This document shows positions 16,503 to 25,007 of a stretch of 64,000 nucleotides of DNA, in pieces. The DNA lies in NCBI GenBank assembly GCA_025808375.1, contig CP061009.1, positions 2,356,001-2,420,000 on the forward strand. Reading direction: 5' to 3'. Source of the DNA: Duncaniella muricolitica (GTDB lineage: Bacteria; Bacteroidota; Bacteroidia; Bacteroidales; Muribaculaceae). A program made the position numbers and the translations under genes. Each line of letters begins with the position of its first letter. Positions within the stretch are counted from its first letter, which is position 1. A model generated the notes under the pieces. The model made no database searches, had not been told where the DNA came from, and saw only the letters and a program-made list of their open reading frames with translations.

Positions 16503-17386
16503 GACCTGTCGCTCAGATGGTTCATCACAGTGTCGCGCACCTGCTCCATGAGCCAGCGCGGAGTGGAAGTGGCCCCGCAGATGCCTACCGACGAGGCTCC
16601 GTCGATCCACGCGGGGTCAAAATCGGCCGACCCCGACACAAGATACGTGCGCGGATTCACGTCAAGACACTCCTTGAAAAGCACCTTGCCGTTGCTGCTC
16701 TTGACACCCGCCACAAACAGCACCACACCATGAGCCGCCGCAAAGTCGCGCAGGTGATTCACCCTGTTGGCCACCTGACGGCATATGGTGTCGAAATATC
16801 TGAACTCCACGCCATCGGCCTTGCGACGCTCTATCTCGCGCGTCATCTCGGCAAATCCGCTCAGCGACATCGTGGTCTGCGAATAGAGAGCGATGTCACG
16901 CCCGAAGTCGATGCGGTCATCGAGCTGCGACACATTCTCCACCACAATGGCCTCGCCGTTGGTCTGACCCACCAGGCCGTTGACCTCGGCATGTCCCGCC
17001 TTGCCGTAAATCACTATCTGCGGACGCGACGCATCATTGTCATAAGTCTCCTTTATGCGACGCTGCAGCCTCAGCACCACCGGACACGTCGCGTCGACAA
17101 TCTCTATGCCCAGCCTCCGGGCCAGGCCATAGGTCGACGGCGGCTCGCCGTGGGCACGCAGCAACACCCTCGCCCCGGCAAGCCGAGGCAGGTCATCATG
17201 GGTGATGGTGGAAAGCCCCTTGCGCTCGAGCCGCTCCACCTCATCATTGTTGTGCACTATGTCGCCAAGACAATAGAGAGGGGCGTCCGTGCGCTCCAGC
17301 TCCTCCTCGGCCTTGCGTATGGCACCGACCACTCCGTGACAGAAGCCCGAACTGGCATCAATCTCAACCACCGGATTACTCTTCAT
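16499..17386 (-). CDS. ispH: 4-hydroxy-3-methylbut-2-enyl diphosphate reductase
   Basis: A 295-residue IspH (LytB), the last enzyme of the MEP isoprenoid pathway, forming IPP and DMAPP with a [4Fe-4S] cluster. The three cluster cysteines are seen in SSGFCHGVVGAIRKAE, VDATCPVVLRLQRRIK and SVGICGATSTPRWLM. Other family motifs are VLLRAHGEPPSTY and QTTMS. The start at 17386 (MKSNPVVEID) follows the cmk stop by 2 nt; a TTG two codons earlier is open but less likely. It sits in a tight run with cmk and porQ. Confidence 0.96.
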   Translation of the reverse strand: MKSNPVVEIDASSGFCHGVVGAIRKAEEELERTDAPLYCLGDIVHNNDEVERLERKGLSTITHDDLPRLAGARVLLRAHGEPPSTYGLARRLGIEIVDATCPVVLRLQRRIKETYDNDASRPQIVIYGKAGHAEVNGLVGQTNGEAIVVENVSQLDDRIDFGRDIALYSQTTMSLSGFAEMTREIERRKADGVEFRYFDTICRQVANRVNHLRDFAAAHGVVLFVAGVKSSNGKVLFKECLDVNPRTYLVSGSADFDPAWIDGASSVGICGATSTPRWLMEQVRDTVMNHLSDRS

Positions 17387-17388
17387 GC

Positions 17389-18093
17389 TCAACGGTCTGA
17401 TTGGGCTGTACGCTCACGGTAAAGGTCGAGCAGCCACGCGTTCTGCTCCTCGATGGTCATGGCCGAATTGTCAAGACGCACCGCGTCGGCGGCACACCTC
17501 AGCGGGCCCTCCGAGCGAGTCTCGTCTATGTGGTCGCGGGTGCGCACATTCTCGAGCACCTCCTCATAAGTGACCTCGGCCCCTTTCCCGAGCAACTCCT
17601 TATAGCGGCGTTCGGCCCTGCGTTCGGCCGACGCGTCGCAAAACACCTTCATCTCAGCCTGCGGAAACACCACCGTGCCGATGTCGCGGCCATCCATGAC
17701 TATGCCCTTGCTCTCGCCCATCGCCTGCTGCATCCTCACCAGCGCGCGACGCACCTCGGGAATAGCCGCTATGGGCGACACACAGTTGCTCACCTCGAGC
17801 GAGCGTATCTCATTCTCGACCACCTCGCCGTCAAGAGTCGTGAGCTGGCGCGGTCCGTCGACCAGAAAGTCAATCCTGATGTCAGCAAGAGCGGCCACGA
17901 TAGGCCCGACCTCCGGCTCGACACCCGGCGACACATACCCGTGACGCATGGCCCAGAGGGTCACCGCCCTGTACATGGCACCCGAATCGATATAACGGTA
18001 ACCTATGGCCGACGCAAGCTGACGGGCCATAGTGCTTTTGCCCGACGAGGAATACCCGTCGATGGCTATGATAATCTTTGAATCAGAACTCAT
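17389..18093 (-). CDS. cmk: Cytidylate kinase
   Basis: A 234-residue (d)CMP kinase that phosphorylates CMP and dCMP. It has the P-loop AIDGYSSSGKSTMARQLA, the acceptor-site segment YIDSGAMYRAVTLWAM, VMDGRDIGTVVFPQAE, and the lid region AERRAERRYKELL. The start overlaps the end of porQ by 11 nt and ispH begins 2 nt after its stop. A cmk-porQ neighbourhood is familiar from Bacteroidota genomes with a type IX secretion system, which supports both calls. Confidence 0.95.
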   Translation of the reverse strand: MSSDSKIIIAIDGYSSSGKSTMARQLASAIGYRYIDSGAMYRAVTLWAMRHGYVSPGVEPEVGPIVAALADIRIDFLVDGPRQLTTLDGEVVENEIRSLEVSNCVSPIAAIPEVRRALVRMQQAMGESKGIVMDGRDIGTVVFPQAEMKVFCDASAERRAERRYKELLGKGAEVTYEEVLENVRTRDHIDETRSEGPLRCAADAVRLDNSAMTIEEQNAWLLDLYRERTAQSDR

Positions 18094-19111
18094 ATAGACG
18101 TGTTGATATGTTTAGCATAATGGTTGTAGCCCCCGTGTGAGGCTGCGACAAGGCAAGCCCCAGCCCGAAACTGCTCACATTCAGCCCCAGACATGCCGAA
18201 AACCCCGACAGAAAACTGCGCTTGTAGGTCGACATATCCGTGCGTGTGCGGTAATTGTAGCCAAGGCCGATATGAAAGCTGTCGGACGGACGGAAATCAG
18301 CCCCAAACACGAGATGCCTGAAAAGATTGCTCATAAACTTATCCTTGAGCTGCGGAGTGTCACCCTCGGTGCCGTCACCGTTGTCATAAAACGGCAGATG
18401 CCACCTGGTGAGATCATGAGCGGTCACCGACAGCACAAGAGGCACTCCGCTCAGCCCCTTGCTCATGCCCACACGCAGGTCGACGGGCACACGCTCATAA
18501 CGACGGTCAAACCGCTTGATCTGACCGCCGAGATTGGCAAGCATGGCCGAGAACGAGAAGTCTCGCTCGGCGTCATAATAATTGACACCCAGGTCAGTGG
18601 CAACCGCCATGGCCGTATAGGCATCATATGTGGAGTAAATATATTTCACACTCGCACCTCCACGCCATGTGTCAGTGATATCATGGGCATAAGTGGCCGA
18701 AAACACCATGTCCTTGGGCGAAAAATCACCCGTCAGCACACCGTTGACATCGGCACCCTTGATTGACCCATAGCCGAAATACTGCACTCCGGCCGCCCAC
18801 GCGCCGTGATCGCCGGCCCTGCGGCCAAACTTCACCCCGGCAAAATTACTTTCACCCACATAGCGCATATAGTTAATCCCGATCTGCATGTCGACCTCGG
18901 GGCCGAGCAGACCGGGATTGCGGTCCGACGCATTTATGTCATCGTCGATATTCGATATGTTCATTCCGCCCAGACCATAAGCCAGGGTGGACGAGGGTAT
19001 GTTGAGAAACGAGTAGAACGTGTCACCGCCACTCTGAGCATAAGCTCCGGCCGACGACAGCACGCCCGACACAAGAGCCAACCCTATGATATGAATCCGA
19101 GACAGCCTCAT
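18083..19111 (-). CDS. porQ: Type IX secretion system protein PorQ
   Basis: A 342-residue outer-membrane protein of the PorV/PorQ FadL-like family. PorQ helps the PorU/PorZ attachment complex process and anchor type IX cargo. A signal peptide (MRLSRIHIIGLALVSGVLSS, cleaved after AYA) is followed by NIPSSTLAYGLGGMNISNID and the strand-rich barrel (AAGVQYFGYGSIKGAD, FSATYAHDI), ending in LYEF. The start at 19111 is preferred because it begins the signal peptide; an upstream in-frame ATG at 19165 is possible. The assignment to PorQ rather than PorV rests on length and on linkage to cmk. Confidence 0.85.
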   Translation of the reverse strand: MRLSRIHIIGLALVSGVLSSAGAYAQSGGDTFYSFLNIPSSTLAYGLGGMNISNIDDDINASDRNPGLLGPEVDMQIGINYMRYVGESNFAGVKFGRRAGDHGAWAAGVQYFGYGSIKGADVNGVLTGDFSPKDMVFSATYAHDITDTWRGGASVKYIYSTYDAYTAMAVATDLGVNYYDAERDFSFSAMLANLGGQIKRFDRRYERVPVDLRVGMSKGLSGVPLVLSVTAHDLTRWHLPFYDNGDGTEGDTPQLKDKFMSNLFRHLVFGADFRPSDSFHIGLGYNYRTRTDMSTYKRSFLSGFSACLGLNVSSFGLGLALSQPHTGATTIMLNISTRLYEF

Positions 19112-19277
19112 ACTGTTTGTAACGAATCTGACCGCCGCTTTATTATACGGCCCCGCAACTTTCATCCGGGCCGCCCGTCAAGAGATACACACAGAGCCCC
19201 GGCATCATCCGCCGACAGCAGATAAGCCCGAAGCTCCGCATGACACTCTATTTCATAATATCCGGCTCACAGCCACA

Positions 19278-20051
19278 TCACTTGATATGCTCGCGCGCCT
19301 GGGCAAGATATGCCGACATGGCCTGCGAGTCTCTGCGCTTCACTATCTCAAGCAGCTCGCTGAGCTTGCCCACGATGCCCTCAAGCTGCGAGGGAGTGTG
19401 AGGATTGAAAAGTATCTCGCTCACAAGATACTCATCCTCGCTCATCAGACCCTCGGCTATCTGCATGTGACGCTTGAACGTAGTGCCCGGAGCCTCCTGA
19501 TGCTTCATGACCGACGCAAACGCCAGCGTGGCGGCAAACGGGATGGAGAGCGAATAGGCTATGGTCTCGTCATGCTCCTCAAAGGTGTACTCCACGATAT
19601 TGAGCCGCAGACGCGAATACAGGTCGCGGAAAAACACCTTGCCCAGATGGTCGCCCTCCGAGATGATGATGGCATTCTCGTTGCTCAGATTGCTCAGCGA
19701 CGCAAAGGTCGGGCCAAACATGGGATGGGTGCTCACATACGGATGTCCGCACGAGGCATAAAACTCGGGCAACCCCGTCTTGACCGACGCTATATCGCTT
19801 ATGATACACGCCTTGGGCAGATGGGGCAACACCTGCCGGAACGCATCGAGCGTATATTTGACCGTCGAAGCGTTTATGACAAGCTGAGGCTCGAATCCGT
19901 CAATCTCATCAAGACTCGAGAAACGCTGGGCGTTAAACGTGAAGCGCAACTTTTCCGGCCTGAGGTCATAGACAGCCACCTCGTGGTCAAACGAAAGCAG
20001 GTCGCAGAAAAACGACCCCATCTTGCCGGCTCCAAGTATCAATATCTTCAT
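19278..20051 (-). CDS. tyrA: Prephenate dehydrogenase
   Basis: A 257-residue TyrA-family enzyme that oxidises prephenate to 4-hydroxyphenylpyruvate on the way to tyrosine. The N-terminal Rossmann fold reads MKILILGAGKMGSFF, with an acidic residue for NAD at AVYDLRPEKL. The prephenate-binding region includes STHPMFGPTFASL and the helical C-terminal dimerisation domain follows. It is the last gene of the pheA-aminotransferase-DAHPS/CM-tyrA run and begins 3 nt after the preceding stop. It should therefore be under the control of the attenuator upstream of pheA. Confidence 0.9.
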   Translation of the reverse strand: MKILILGAGKMGSFFCDLLSFDHEVAVYDLRPEKLRFTFNAQRFSSLDEIDGFEPQLVINASTVKYTLDAFRQVLPHLPKACIISDIASVKTGLPEFYASCGHPYVSTHPMFGPTFASLSNLSNENAIIISEGDHLGKVFFRDLYSRLRLNIVEYTFEEHDETIAYSLSIPFAATLAFASVMKHQEAPGTTFKRHMQIAEGLMSEDEYLVSEILFNPHTPSQLEGIVGKLSELLEIVKRRDSQAMSAYLAQAREHIK

Positions 20052-20054
20052 GTC

Positions 20055-21122
20055 TTATTTATTGAGTTCCACCTGTATGCGCACCGACTCCTCATGTATT
20101 GACGAAAGCACGGCCCGCATGAAATCCTCGCTCATGCCCATAGCCTTGGCCGCAAGCACACGGGTGGTCATGATGTCGTCATAACGTCCGGCCTGGACCA
20201 CAGGCATGTTGTGCTCCTTCTTATATGCGCCGATCTCGCGCGAGATATTCATGCGCTTGCCGAGAATCTCGATAAGCTCATTGTCAAGCTGGTCGATCTG
20301 ACGACGCAGATGCACAAGATTTTCGGTAGGAACGGGAGCGTCACGAAACACGAGGTTGTCAAGTATCACCCCGAGCACCTCGGGCGTAACCTGCTGCTTG
20401 CTGTCGCTCCATGCACAGTCGGGATCACAGTGGCTTTCGATAATCAGGCCGTCAAAACCCATGTCGAGGGCCTGCTGCGAGAGCGAAGCGATAAGCTCGC
20501 GCTTGCCTCCGATGTGACTCGGGTCGCAAATGATAGGCAGCGAGGGGAAACGGCGGCGCAGCTCCAGAGGTATGCGCCACTGGGGATGATTGCGGTAAAT
20601 CTGAGGACCATAGGTCGAAAATCCGCGGTGTATCACTCCGAGACGGTGTATGCCGGCATTGTAAAGACGCTCGAGCGCACCCACCCAAAGCTCCAGGTCG
20701 GGATTGACGGGATTCTTCACAAGGACAGGAATATCCTTGCCGCTCTCACGCAGCACATCAGCTATCTCCTGCATGGCAAAAGGATTGGCCGACGTTCTTG
20801 CCCCCACCCAAAGGAGGTCTACGCCATACTCGAGAGCCGCCTCGACATGTCCGCGGTTGGCGACTTCGGTCGACACCTTCATGCCGGTCTCCTTTTTGAC
20901 CTTGGTGAGCCAGGCAAGGCCGGGCACACCCACTCCCTCGAAGCCTCCGGGCTTGGTGCGGGGCTTCCAGATGCCTGCGCGGAATATCTTGATGCCTGCA
21001 CGTGCAAGCCCACGCGCTGTCGCGAGCACCTGCTCTTCGGTTTCGGCACTGCACGGGCCTGAGATTATGAGAGGACGGCCGAGTTCCACGCCGTCTATCG
21101 CGAGAGGTTCTATATTTTCCAT
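20055..21122 (-). CDS. Bifunctional DAHP synthase/chorismate mutase
   Basis: A 355-residue fusion. Residues 1-260 are a type I-beta (KdsA-like) DAHP synthase, the first step of the shikimate pathway, with PLIISGPCSAETEEQV, RAGIWKPRTKPGGFEGVG, WVGARTSANPFAMQ and DPSHIGGKRELI. Residues about 265-350 are an AroQ-type chorismate mutase helix bundle (LRRQIDQLDNELIEILGKRM, SREIGAYKKEHNMPV). The fusion channels flux into prephenate and lets the mutase domain act as a feedback sensor in related enzymes. It lies between the aminotransferase and tyrA genes in one transcription unit. Confidence 0.94.
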   Translation of the reverse strand: MENIEPLAIDGVELGRPLIISGPCSAETEEQVLATARGLARAGIKIFRAGIWKPRTKPGGFEGVGVPGLAWLTKVKKETGMKVSTEVANRGHVEAALEYGVDLLWVGARTSANPFAMQEIADVLRESGKDIPVLVKNPVNPDLELWVGALERLYNAGIHRLGVIHRGFSTYGPQIYRNHPQWRIPLELRRRFPSLPIICDPSHIGGKRELIASLSQQALDMGFDGLIIESHCDPDCAWSDSKQQVTPEVLGVILDNLVFRDAPVPTENLVHLRRQIDQLDNELIEILGKRMNISREIGAYKKEHNMPVVQAGRYDDIMTTRVLAAKAMGMSEDFMRAVLSSIHEESVRIQVELNK

Positions 21123-21152
21123 CTTATAGATAAGTGTTATTGTTTTTTTCGA

Positions 21153-22310
21153 TTAACTGTTTTTGATTCGCGTCAACGCCTCCGAGAGCTTATCCTCAGG
21201 CGCGCAGAGCGAGATGCGTATGTAACGGTTGCCGTTGCGGCCGAATATGAATCCCGGAGTGATAAACACTCGGGCATCCTTGAGTATGCGGTCGGCCAGT
21301 TGCTCCGACGTCACATCCGGATCAGTGATGCGGCCCCACAAGAACAGACCCGACTGCGTTGGGTCGAATGTACAGCCCAGCTCGGCCATAATCTCCTCGG
21401 CTATGGCTCTGCGCGAAGCATAGGCCTCGTTGAGACGGTCGTGCCACTCGGGACCCTCGTCAAGAGCCAGGGCTGCGGCAAGCATCAGCGGCTTGAACTG
21501 ACCCGAGTCGATATTGCTCTTGATGCGGAGCACCCATGAGAGGAACGTGGGATTGCTCACCGCCACCCCGACACGCCATCCGGGCATATTATGGCTTTTG
21601 CTCAGCGAGTTAAGCTCTATGGCTATATCCTTCGCACCTGGCACCGACATAATACTCATAGGCTCGCTGTTGAGTATGAACGAGTAAGGATTGTCATGCA
21701 CGATGACTATGCCGTGACGGCGGCCGAAGTCTATGGCCCGCTCAAACGTCTCACGTCGGGCCCGTGCACCGGTGGGCATATGCGGATAGTTGAGCCACAT
21801 GAGTTTCACACCGTTCAGATCAAGACGCTCGAGGGCATCAAAATCGGGCTGCCATCCGTTCTCTTCGGTCAGGTCGTATGTCAGCACCTCGGCTCCGGCC
21901 ATGCGGCTTATGGACGAATAGGTCGGATAACCCGGGTCGGGTATCAGCACCTTGTCACCGGGATTTATGAATGTAAGCGAGATGTGGGTCACACCTTCCT
22001 TCGAGCCGATCAACGGCTGTATCTCCGACTTGGGGTCAAGCTCCACGCCATACCAACGCTTGTACCAGCGGGCAAACGCTTCGCGCAACTCCGGCACTCC
22101 GACATGTGGCTGATAGCCGTGATTGGAGGGGTTGTGTATCGCCTCGGTCATTGTTTCGATTACCGAAGCCGGAGGTGGCAGGTCGGGACCGCCGATGCCG
22201 AGCGATATGATGTCGACGCCCTGCGCTCTGAGGGCCGCAATCTCCTTAAGTTTGGTCGAGAAATAATATTCCTTGATCTGCTGTACTCTTTGTGAGGGTT
22301 GTATATCCAT
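21153..22310 (-). CDS. Class I/II PLP aminotransferase, probably aromatic
   Basis: A 385-residue fold-type I aminotransferase. It starts MDIQPSQRVQQIKEYYF, with the substrate loop ISLGIGGPDLPPP, KVLIPDPGYPTY, LNYPHMPTGA and the PLP-lysine in ELNSLSKSHNMPGWRVG. It resembles the LL-diaminopimelate/aspartate aminotransferase group. Its place between pheA and DAHPS/CM implies that it transaminates phenylpyruvate and hydroxyphenylpyruvate, or prephenate, for Phe/Tyr synthesis. That specificity is inferred from context only. Confidence 0.88.
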   Translation of the reverse strand: MDIQPSQRVQQIKEYYFSTKLKEIAALRAQGVDIISLGIGGPDLPPPASVIETMTEAIHNPSNHGYQPHVGVPELREAFARWYKRWYGVELDPKSEIQPLIGSKEGVTHISLTFINPGDKVLIPDPGYPTYSSISRMAGAEVLTYDLTEENGWQPDFDALERLDLNGVKLMWLNYPHMPTGARARRETFERAIDFGRRHGIVIVHDNPYSFILNSEPMSIMSVPGAKDIAIELNSLSKSHNMPGWRVGVAVSNPTFLSWVLRIKSNIDSGQFKPLMLAAALALDEGPEWHDRLNEAYASRRAIAEEIMAELGCTFDPTQSGLFLWGRITDPDVTSEQLADRILKDARVFITPGFIFGRNGNRYIRISLCAPEDKLSEALTRIKNS

Positions 22311-22361
22311 AATGAAGAGATATCCTAAAAACTTTATACTCTGTGTCCTTGGGTCACTTGT

Positions 22362-23207
22362 TTAATGTGTCACTTTAGCCTCTGTATATTCTCCGAGAAT
22401 GCTCAGGTCACGTATGAGAGGCCTTACGGCATCAATCGCCTGATGGAAGCGAAGCACGCTGTCAAATGTAAGGTCGACATAAAAGCGATATTCCCACTCC
22501 CTGCCTACAATCGGCGTCGACTGAATCTTGGAGAGATTTACATCGTAAAACGACAGTATGGTCAGAATCTTTGACAGCGCGCCCTGGGTGTGGGGAAGCG
22601 TAAACACGATCGAAGCCTTGTCGACATCCTTCTCCTTCGGACCTATCTCAGCCGCCACAAGAGGATCGGCAAGTATGAGAAAGCGGGTAAAATTGCGCTT
22701 GTTGGTCTCGATGCCGCGCTCGAGTATGTGCAGACCATACAGCTCGGCGGCATACTGTCCGCACACGGCGGCATGGCCGGTCAGCTTGTCGCAGGCTATC
22801 TCCTCGGCACTTCCAGCGGTGTCAAACCGCTCCACTATCTTGAGATTGGGATGACGGCGCAGATATTGCTCACACTGCATGAGTGCCATAGGATGAGAAT
22901 TTACTTCAGTGAGATTCTCGATTTCCTGTCCGGGGAGGGCACAGAGCACATGCGAGATGCGCAGCTTCAGTTCGCCTATCACACGAAGATTGCTCTGGCG
23001 CAGCAATTCATGATTCTGAAGCAGAGGCCCGGCTATGGTGTTTTCCACAGCCACTATACCCAGCAATGATGCGTCTGAGGCAAGTGTCTCAAACATTGAG
23101 GGAAATGTCTCGCAAGAAATTGTCTCGACATCTTCACCTTCGAAATATAGATGGGCTGCCGCATCATGAAAACACCCGGCTACACCTTGAATCGTAATCT
23201 TTTTCAT
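22362..23207 (-). CDS. pheA: Prephenate dehydratase
   Basis: A 281-residue enzyme converting prephenate to phenylpyruvate. The catalytic domain begins MKKITIQGVAGCFHDAAAH and has the TRF motif in KRNFTRFLIL. A C-terminal ACT domain (SIVFTLPHTQGALSKILTIL, then ESR-type region IVGREWEYRFYVDL) binds phenylalanine for feedback. The start at 23207 agrees with the usual family N-terminus. An alternative ATG at 23237 lies inside the terminator hairpin and is preceded by AAGGAGG, so a longer form (MKLFIYESQK extension) cannot be excluded. It is the first gene of the Phe/Tyr operon, downstream of a leader-peptide attenuator. Confidence 0.95.
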   Translation of the reverse strand: MKKITIQGVAGCFHDAAAHLYFEGEDVETISCETFPSMFETLASDASLLGIVAVENTIAGPLLQNHELLRQSNLRVIGELKLRISHVLCALPGQEIENLTEVNSHPMALMQCEQYLRRHPNLKIVERFDTAGSAEEIACDKLTGHAAVCGQYAAELYGLHILERGIETNKRNFTRFLILADPLVAAEIGPKEKDVDKASIVFTLPHTQGALSKILTILSFYDVNLSKIQSTPIVGREWEYRFYVDLTFDSVLRFHQAIDAVRPLIRDLSILGEYTEAKVTH

Positions 23208-23223
23208 CTTCTGAGATTCATAT

Positions 23224-23267
23224 ATAAAAAGTTTCATCCCGCCTCCTTCTTTCCTGGAAGCGGGATG
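23224..23267 (-). terminator. Attenuator terminator before pheA
   Basis: On the minus strand a 12-bp stem (CATCCCGCTTCC at 23267-23256 with GGAGGCGGGATG at 23246-23235, one G-T pair) has a 9-nt loop and is followed by CTTTTTATATA. Its 5' arm can pair instead with GAAGCGGGAC at 23340-23331, immediately after the leader peptide stop, which makes an antiterminator. The 3' arm contains AGGAGG and an ATG. Confidence 0.85.
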
Positions 23268-23330
23268 ATTTATTGTGGCTTAGTCTTAGCTTGTCCTATC
23301 TTGATTCTTTCATTGGATTATGCACGCAAT

Positions 23331-23340
23331 GTCCCGCTTC
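23331..23340 (-). promoter_or_regulatory. Antiterminator arm
   Basis: GAAGCGGGAC on the minus strand directly follows the leader stop codon. Nine or ten of its bases can pair with the 5' arm of the terminator (TCCCGCTTC). A ribosome finishing the leader would cover this arm and favour termination; one stalled at the Phe/Tyr codons would leave it free and favour read-through. Confidence 0.8.
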
Positions 23341-23400
23341 TTATTTTTTGGCAAAATAAAAATAATAAAAATACGAGTATGCGTAAAATCGTGAAGTCAT
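23341..23400 (-). CDS. Phe/Tyr leader peptide of the pheA operon
   Basis: A 19-residue open frame, MTSRFYAYSYFYYFYFAKK, in which ten residues are aromatic (four Phe, six Tyr). It lies 27 nt downstream of the predicted transcription start and ends exactly where the antiterminator arm begins. Such a composition is very unlikely by chance and matches leader peptides of attenuated aromatic amino acid operons, where scarcity of charged tRNA-Phe or tRNA-Tyr stalls the ribosome. The mixture of both codons suits an operon that holds both pheA and tyrA. Confidence 0.85.
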   Translation of the reverse strand: MTSRFYAYSYFYYFYFAKK

Positions 23401-23432
23401 CTTTTTCAATTTGTTCTTTTACAAATACACCG

Positions 23433-23463
23433 CAAAGTTATGTTTTATTTTACAATCTGCAAA
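23433..23463 (-). promoter_or_regulatory. Promoter of the pheA operon
   Basis: Minus strand TTTG (23463-23460), 19 nt, TAACTTTG (23440-23433). Its position gives a short leader RNA that contains the leader peptide and both hairpins. Confidence 0.65.
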
Positions 23464-23586
23464 ATTTTTCGCAGAAAATAACACAAAAATTCACCAACCA
23501 CACATTCCGGCCGTCCGACACTGTTTCCGGCACACTTATTTTCACACCTTGTATGGTTAACTTAACCTAAAGCCTCGGTTGGACTA

Positions 23587-23617
23587 TTTGACATGAACCA
23601 AAAAATTATTACCTTTG
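23587..23617 (+). promoter_or_regulatory. Promoter that fixes the start of the cargo-like gene
   Basis: TTTG (23587-23590), 19 nt, TACCTTTG (23610-23617). An ATG at 23593, in frame with the gene, lies inside this promoter and cannot be in the transcript. The start is therefore 23641. Confidence 0.65.
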
Positions 23618-23640
23618 TAAGTTACAAAAATCAAGACCGC

Positions 23641-24966
23641 ATGATATCCGTCCGACTCACAGCTTTAGCTTTAGCATCAGCCTATGCAGTCTCAGCATAC
23701 GCCGACATATTACTCTCTTATGTCGACACTCCGGCCTCAGACCCTGCGATACATGTTGACACCCAGGCCTCGGCAGGCCTTAACGGAGGCATATACGTAG
23801 TCCCCTCGGTCGCCGGTCTGCGCATCACCTGTACAAGCGATGCTCCTGAAAATGTAAAATGGCAGCGGTTTTCATCGCTCGGCGCAGTCTATGCTGAAGA
23901 TGTCGCTCCATCCGGACATGACGCCACATCGTCGTGGCTCGACTCTCCGCAAGGCGACATGGGCTATGCCATACAGTCAGACAGACAGCCCACCATATAT
24001 ATATGGCTTGTGGACTACAGCACACACACATTCTCTCCCGGCACATTGACGCTCGCCCCCGAACAGGAATGTGGCCGCGTGGCTTTGGAATGTACCGGTT
24101 CAGGCGACGAGATTGCCTATTATTCAATCAACGGACGTCGGCTTACGCTTTCACGCGAAATCACCCTCTCTTATACGACACTCGACTGGGACAACTCGGC
24201 GCAAAACTACGTAGAGACAGCCACGAGCGAGACTTTGGAATATCTCCCGCGGCTCATTCATGCCGATGCCCCGCTATGCTCTACCTCATATACTCTTGAG
24301 GGCGACCGCTTTCTGCGCGCATGGGGACACGGCACATCCTTCACATCGCCCGAGTATGCCCCCCACTCCATCTCGGCACACACCGAAACGGTGTCAGACA
24401 ACACCGCAGGCGACAACGAAATCTCATCGGCACAGCCAGGAGCATTAGGAGGCTCGGCTCCGCAGACCGTCACATTCTCGGCCAGTGTGACCGACGCAGC
24501 CATCTTTCACGAATGGCAGATGTCACGCTATGCCGATTTTGACGACATAACCATGCGTGCTTCCGAACTTGATTTTACTTACACGTTCACCGAACACGGC
24601 ACCGTGTATGTGCGTTTATACTGTGCCAACAGTGACGCATCATGCGAATACTACGGCCCGACCTATGAAATATCAATAGGCGAGTCAATGCTCAAATGTC
24701 CCAACGCATTCACCCCCTTCAACCAGGATGGAGTAAACGACATTTGGAAAGTGAGCTACTCGTCGATCATCGAGTTTGAATGCCACATCTTCAACCGCAG
24801 CGGACGAAAAATCATATCGTTCACCGACCCGTCACAAGGCTGGGACGGCCGTTATGGAGGCAAATTTGTCCCTGCCGGAGCCTATTATTATGTAATAAAG
24901 GCCCGCGGAGCTGACGGCAAAGACTACAAGCTGTCGGGCGACATCAATCTCATTGACTACAAATAA
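23641..24966 (+). CDS. Type IX secretion cargo-like protein with gliding-motility-type C-terminal domain
   Basis: A 441-residue secreted or surface protein. It has a signal peptide (MISVRLTALALASAYAVSAYA), a large beta-rich region without a clear name, a PKD/Ig-like segment around 280-350 (VTFSASVTDAAIFHEWQMSR, GTVYVRLYCANSD), and a C-terminal CHU_C/gliding motility-associated domain: CPNAFTPFNQDGVNDIW, then FNRSGRKII, GWDGRYGGKFVPAGAYYYVI. This type B C-terminal domain directs export through the type IX system, agreeing with porQ 5 kb away. A lytic transglycosylase gene follows after 41 nt in the same direction. Its ligand or activity is not evident. Confidence 0.85.
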   Translation: MISVRLTALALASAYAVSAYADILLSYVDTPASDPAIHVDTQASAGLNGGIYVVPSVAGLRITCTSDAPENVKWQRFSSLGAVYAEDVAPSGHDATSSWLDSPQGDMGYAIQSDRQPTIYIWLVDYSTHTFSPGTLTLAPEQECGRVALECTGSGDEIAYYSINGRRLTLSREITLSYTTLDWDNSAQNYVETATSETLEYLPRLIHADAPLCSTSYTLEGDRFLRAWGHGTSFTSPEYAPHSISAHTETVSDNTAGDNEISSAQPGALGGSAPQTVTFSASVTDAAIFHEWQMSRYADFDDITMRASELDFTYTFTEHGTVYVRLYCANSDASCEYYGPTYEISIGESMLKCPNAFTPFNQDGVNDIWKVSYSSIIEFECHIFNRSGRKIISFTDPSQGWDGRYGGKFVPAGAYYYVIKARGADGKDYKLSGDINLIDYK

Positions 24967-25007
24967 CAACAATATACACACATTTACATCATCATAAAGC
25001 AACGGCA

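Noticed and set aside
23593..23640. An earlier in-frame start for the type IX cargo-like protein
   Set aside because: The ATG at 23593 lies within the promoter, upstream of the predicted transcription start, and the later Met begins a proper signal peptide.
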